Source: Capitella teleta (lineage: Eukaryota > Annelida > Polychaeta > Capitellidae). From it: a stretch of 64,000 bases of DNA. A program made the translations under genes and the position numbers. The DNA lies in the NCBI GenBank assembly GCA_000328365.1, contig KB295796.1, forward strand, positions 179,403 to 243,402, given 5' to 3'. Below, piece by piece: positions 63,708-64,000 of this stretch (position 1 is the first letter of the stretch; every line of letters starts with the position of its first letter). The notes under the pieces are model-generated. The model did no database searches. It saw only the letters and a list, made by a program, of their open reading frames with translations, and was not told the origin of the DNA.

Positions 63708-64000
63708 GCTCCTCCGAAATAGACAGAAAAGCCAGCTATGAATTCTTAATGGCTGGCTCGACAAGTTATTGACTGATGGCCGGCTGAGTCGAGTCATAAT
63801 GGCTGAGACTGACTTAAGACCATATTGGCGGCTAGCCGGCTGTAGCCCCGGCCAAAGCCTATAGTGAATTGTGTTAGCCATGATACAGGGAAGAAGATTT
63901 CTTTACGCATACATGTAGCTCCAAAAACAGTTATAACACATCAAATGCGCCTAGTAAAATGAATCTAAATATTACCTACGGTAATAGAAAACGATACAAA
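63708..64000. other. right edge of window
   Basis: A GC-richer patch (GGCCGGCTGAG, GGCTAGCCGGCTG, CCCCGGCC) between 63770 and 63855 could be part of a promoter for the minus-strand exon at 63707. The last 100 bases are AT-rich with nothing recognisable. Confidence 0.35.

Overview
The window is nuclear DNA from an animal, probably a non-vertebrate or early-branching metazoan. It is AT-rich, with many short exons (mostly 50-300 nt), short GT-AG introns (often 40-150 nt), frequent poly(T)/poly(A) runs, and animal-type genes: trifunctional GART, ARHGEF10 RhoGEF, P5B ATPase, TRIM-NHL and synaptobrevin. The species cannot be named from the sequence. There is no sign of bacterial or viral DNA, and I see no CRISPR, rRNA or functional tRNA gene.

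Layout, left to right. B3GALT6 (+, 1.3-2.3 kb) is a single-exon proteoglycan-linker galactosyltransferase. Converging on it is a VAMP1/2/3-type synaptobrevin gene (-, 3.6-8.1 kb, first exon uncertain). From 8.1 to 24.5 kb lies a long region without clear coding exons, holding a decayed CR1-type LINE, a non-autonomous hAT element with a perfect 8-bp target duplication, a tRNA-derived SINE, small inverted-repeat elements and two CpG-rich promoter-like stretches. A TRIM2/3-class RING/B-box/filamin/NHL gene (+, 24.6-26.6 kb) follows, with its coding region in one exon. ARHGEF10 (-, 28.9-39.7 kb) converges on it. GART (+, 41.1-45.2 kb, 19 coding exons, 1025 aa) is divergent from ARHGEF10. The 2-oxoglutarate/malate carrier SLC25A11 (-, 46.3-49.5 kb, 9 exons, 311 aa) has a piggyBac remnant in intron 1. 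A P5B ATPase of the ATP13A3 type follows (-, 50.5-58.4 kb, 30 exons, 1211 aa). The right end has a LINE 3' fragment, a large AGCTAA minisatellite and one possible first exon of an unrecognised gene.

Exon chains were read by hand from splice signals and homology. For ARHGEF10, GART, SLC25A11 and the ATPase, the summed exon lengths are exact multiples of three and every junction is phase-consistent.

The most striking feature is the synaptobrevin gene. It carries three tandem 80-nt versions of the exon for the C-terminal half of the SNARE motif, two 52-nt versions of the transmembrane exon and two versions of the last exon. All members of a set share the same phases, and inclusion of two members would break the frame. 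If all combinations are used, one locus gives up to 12 v-SNAREs that differ in the part of the helix that zips last, the membrane anchor and the luminal tail. ARHGEF10 also shows alternative N-termini: two upstream first exons and one internal CpG-rich candidate, all ending in phase 1.
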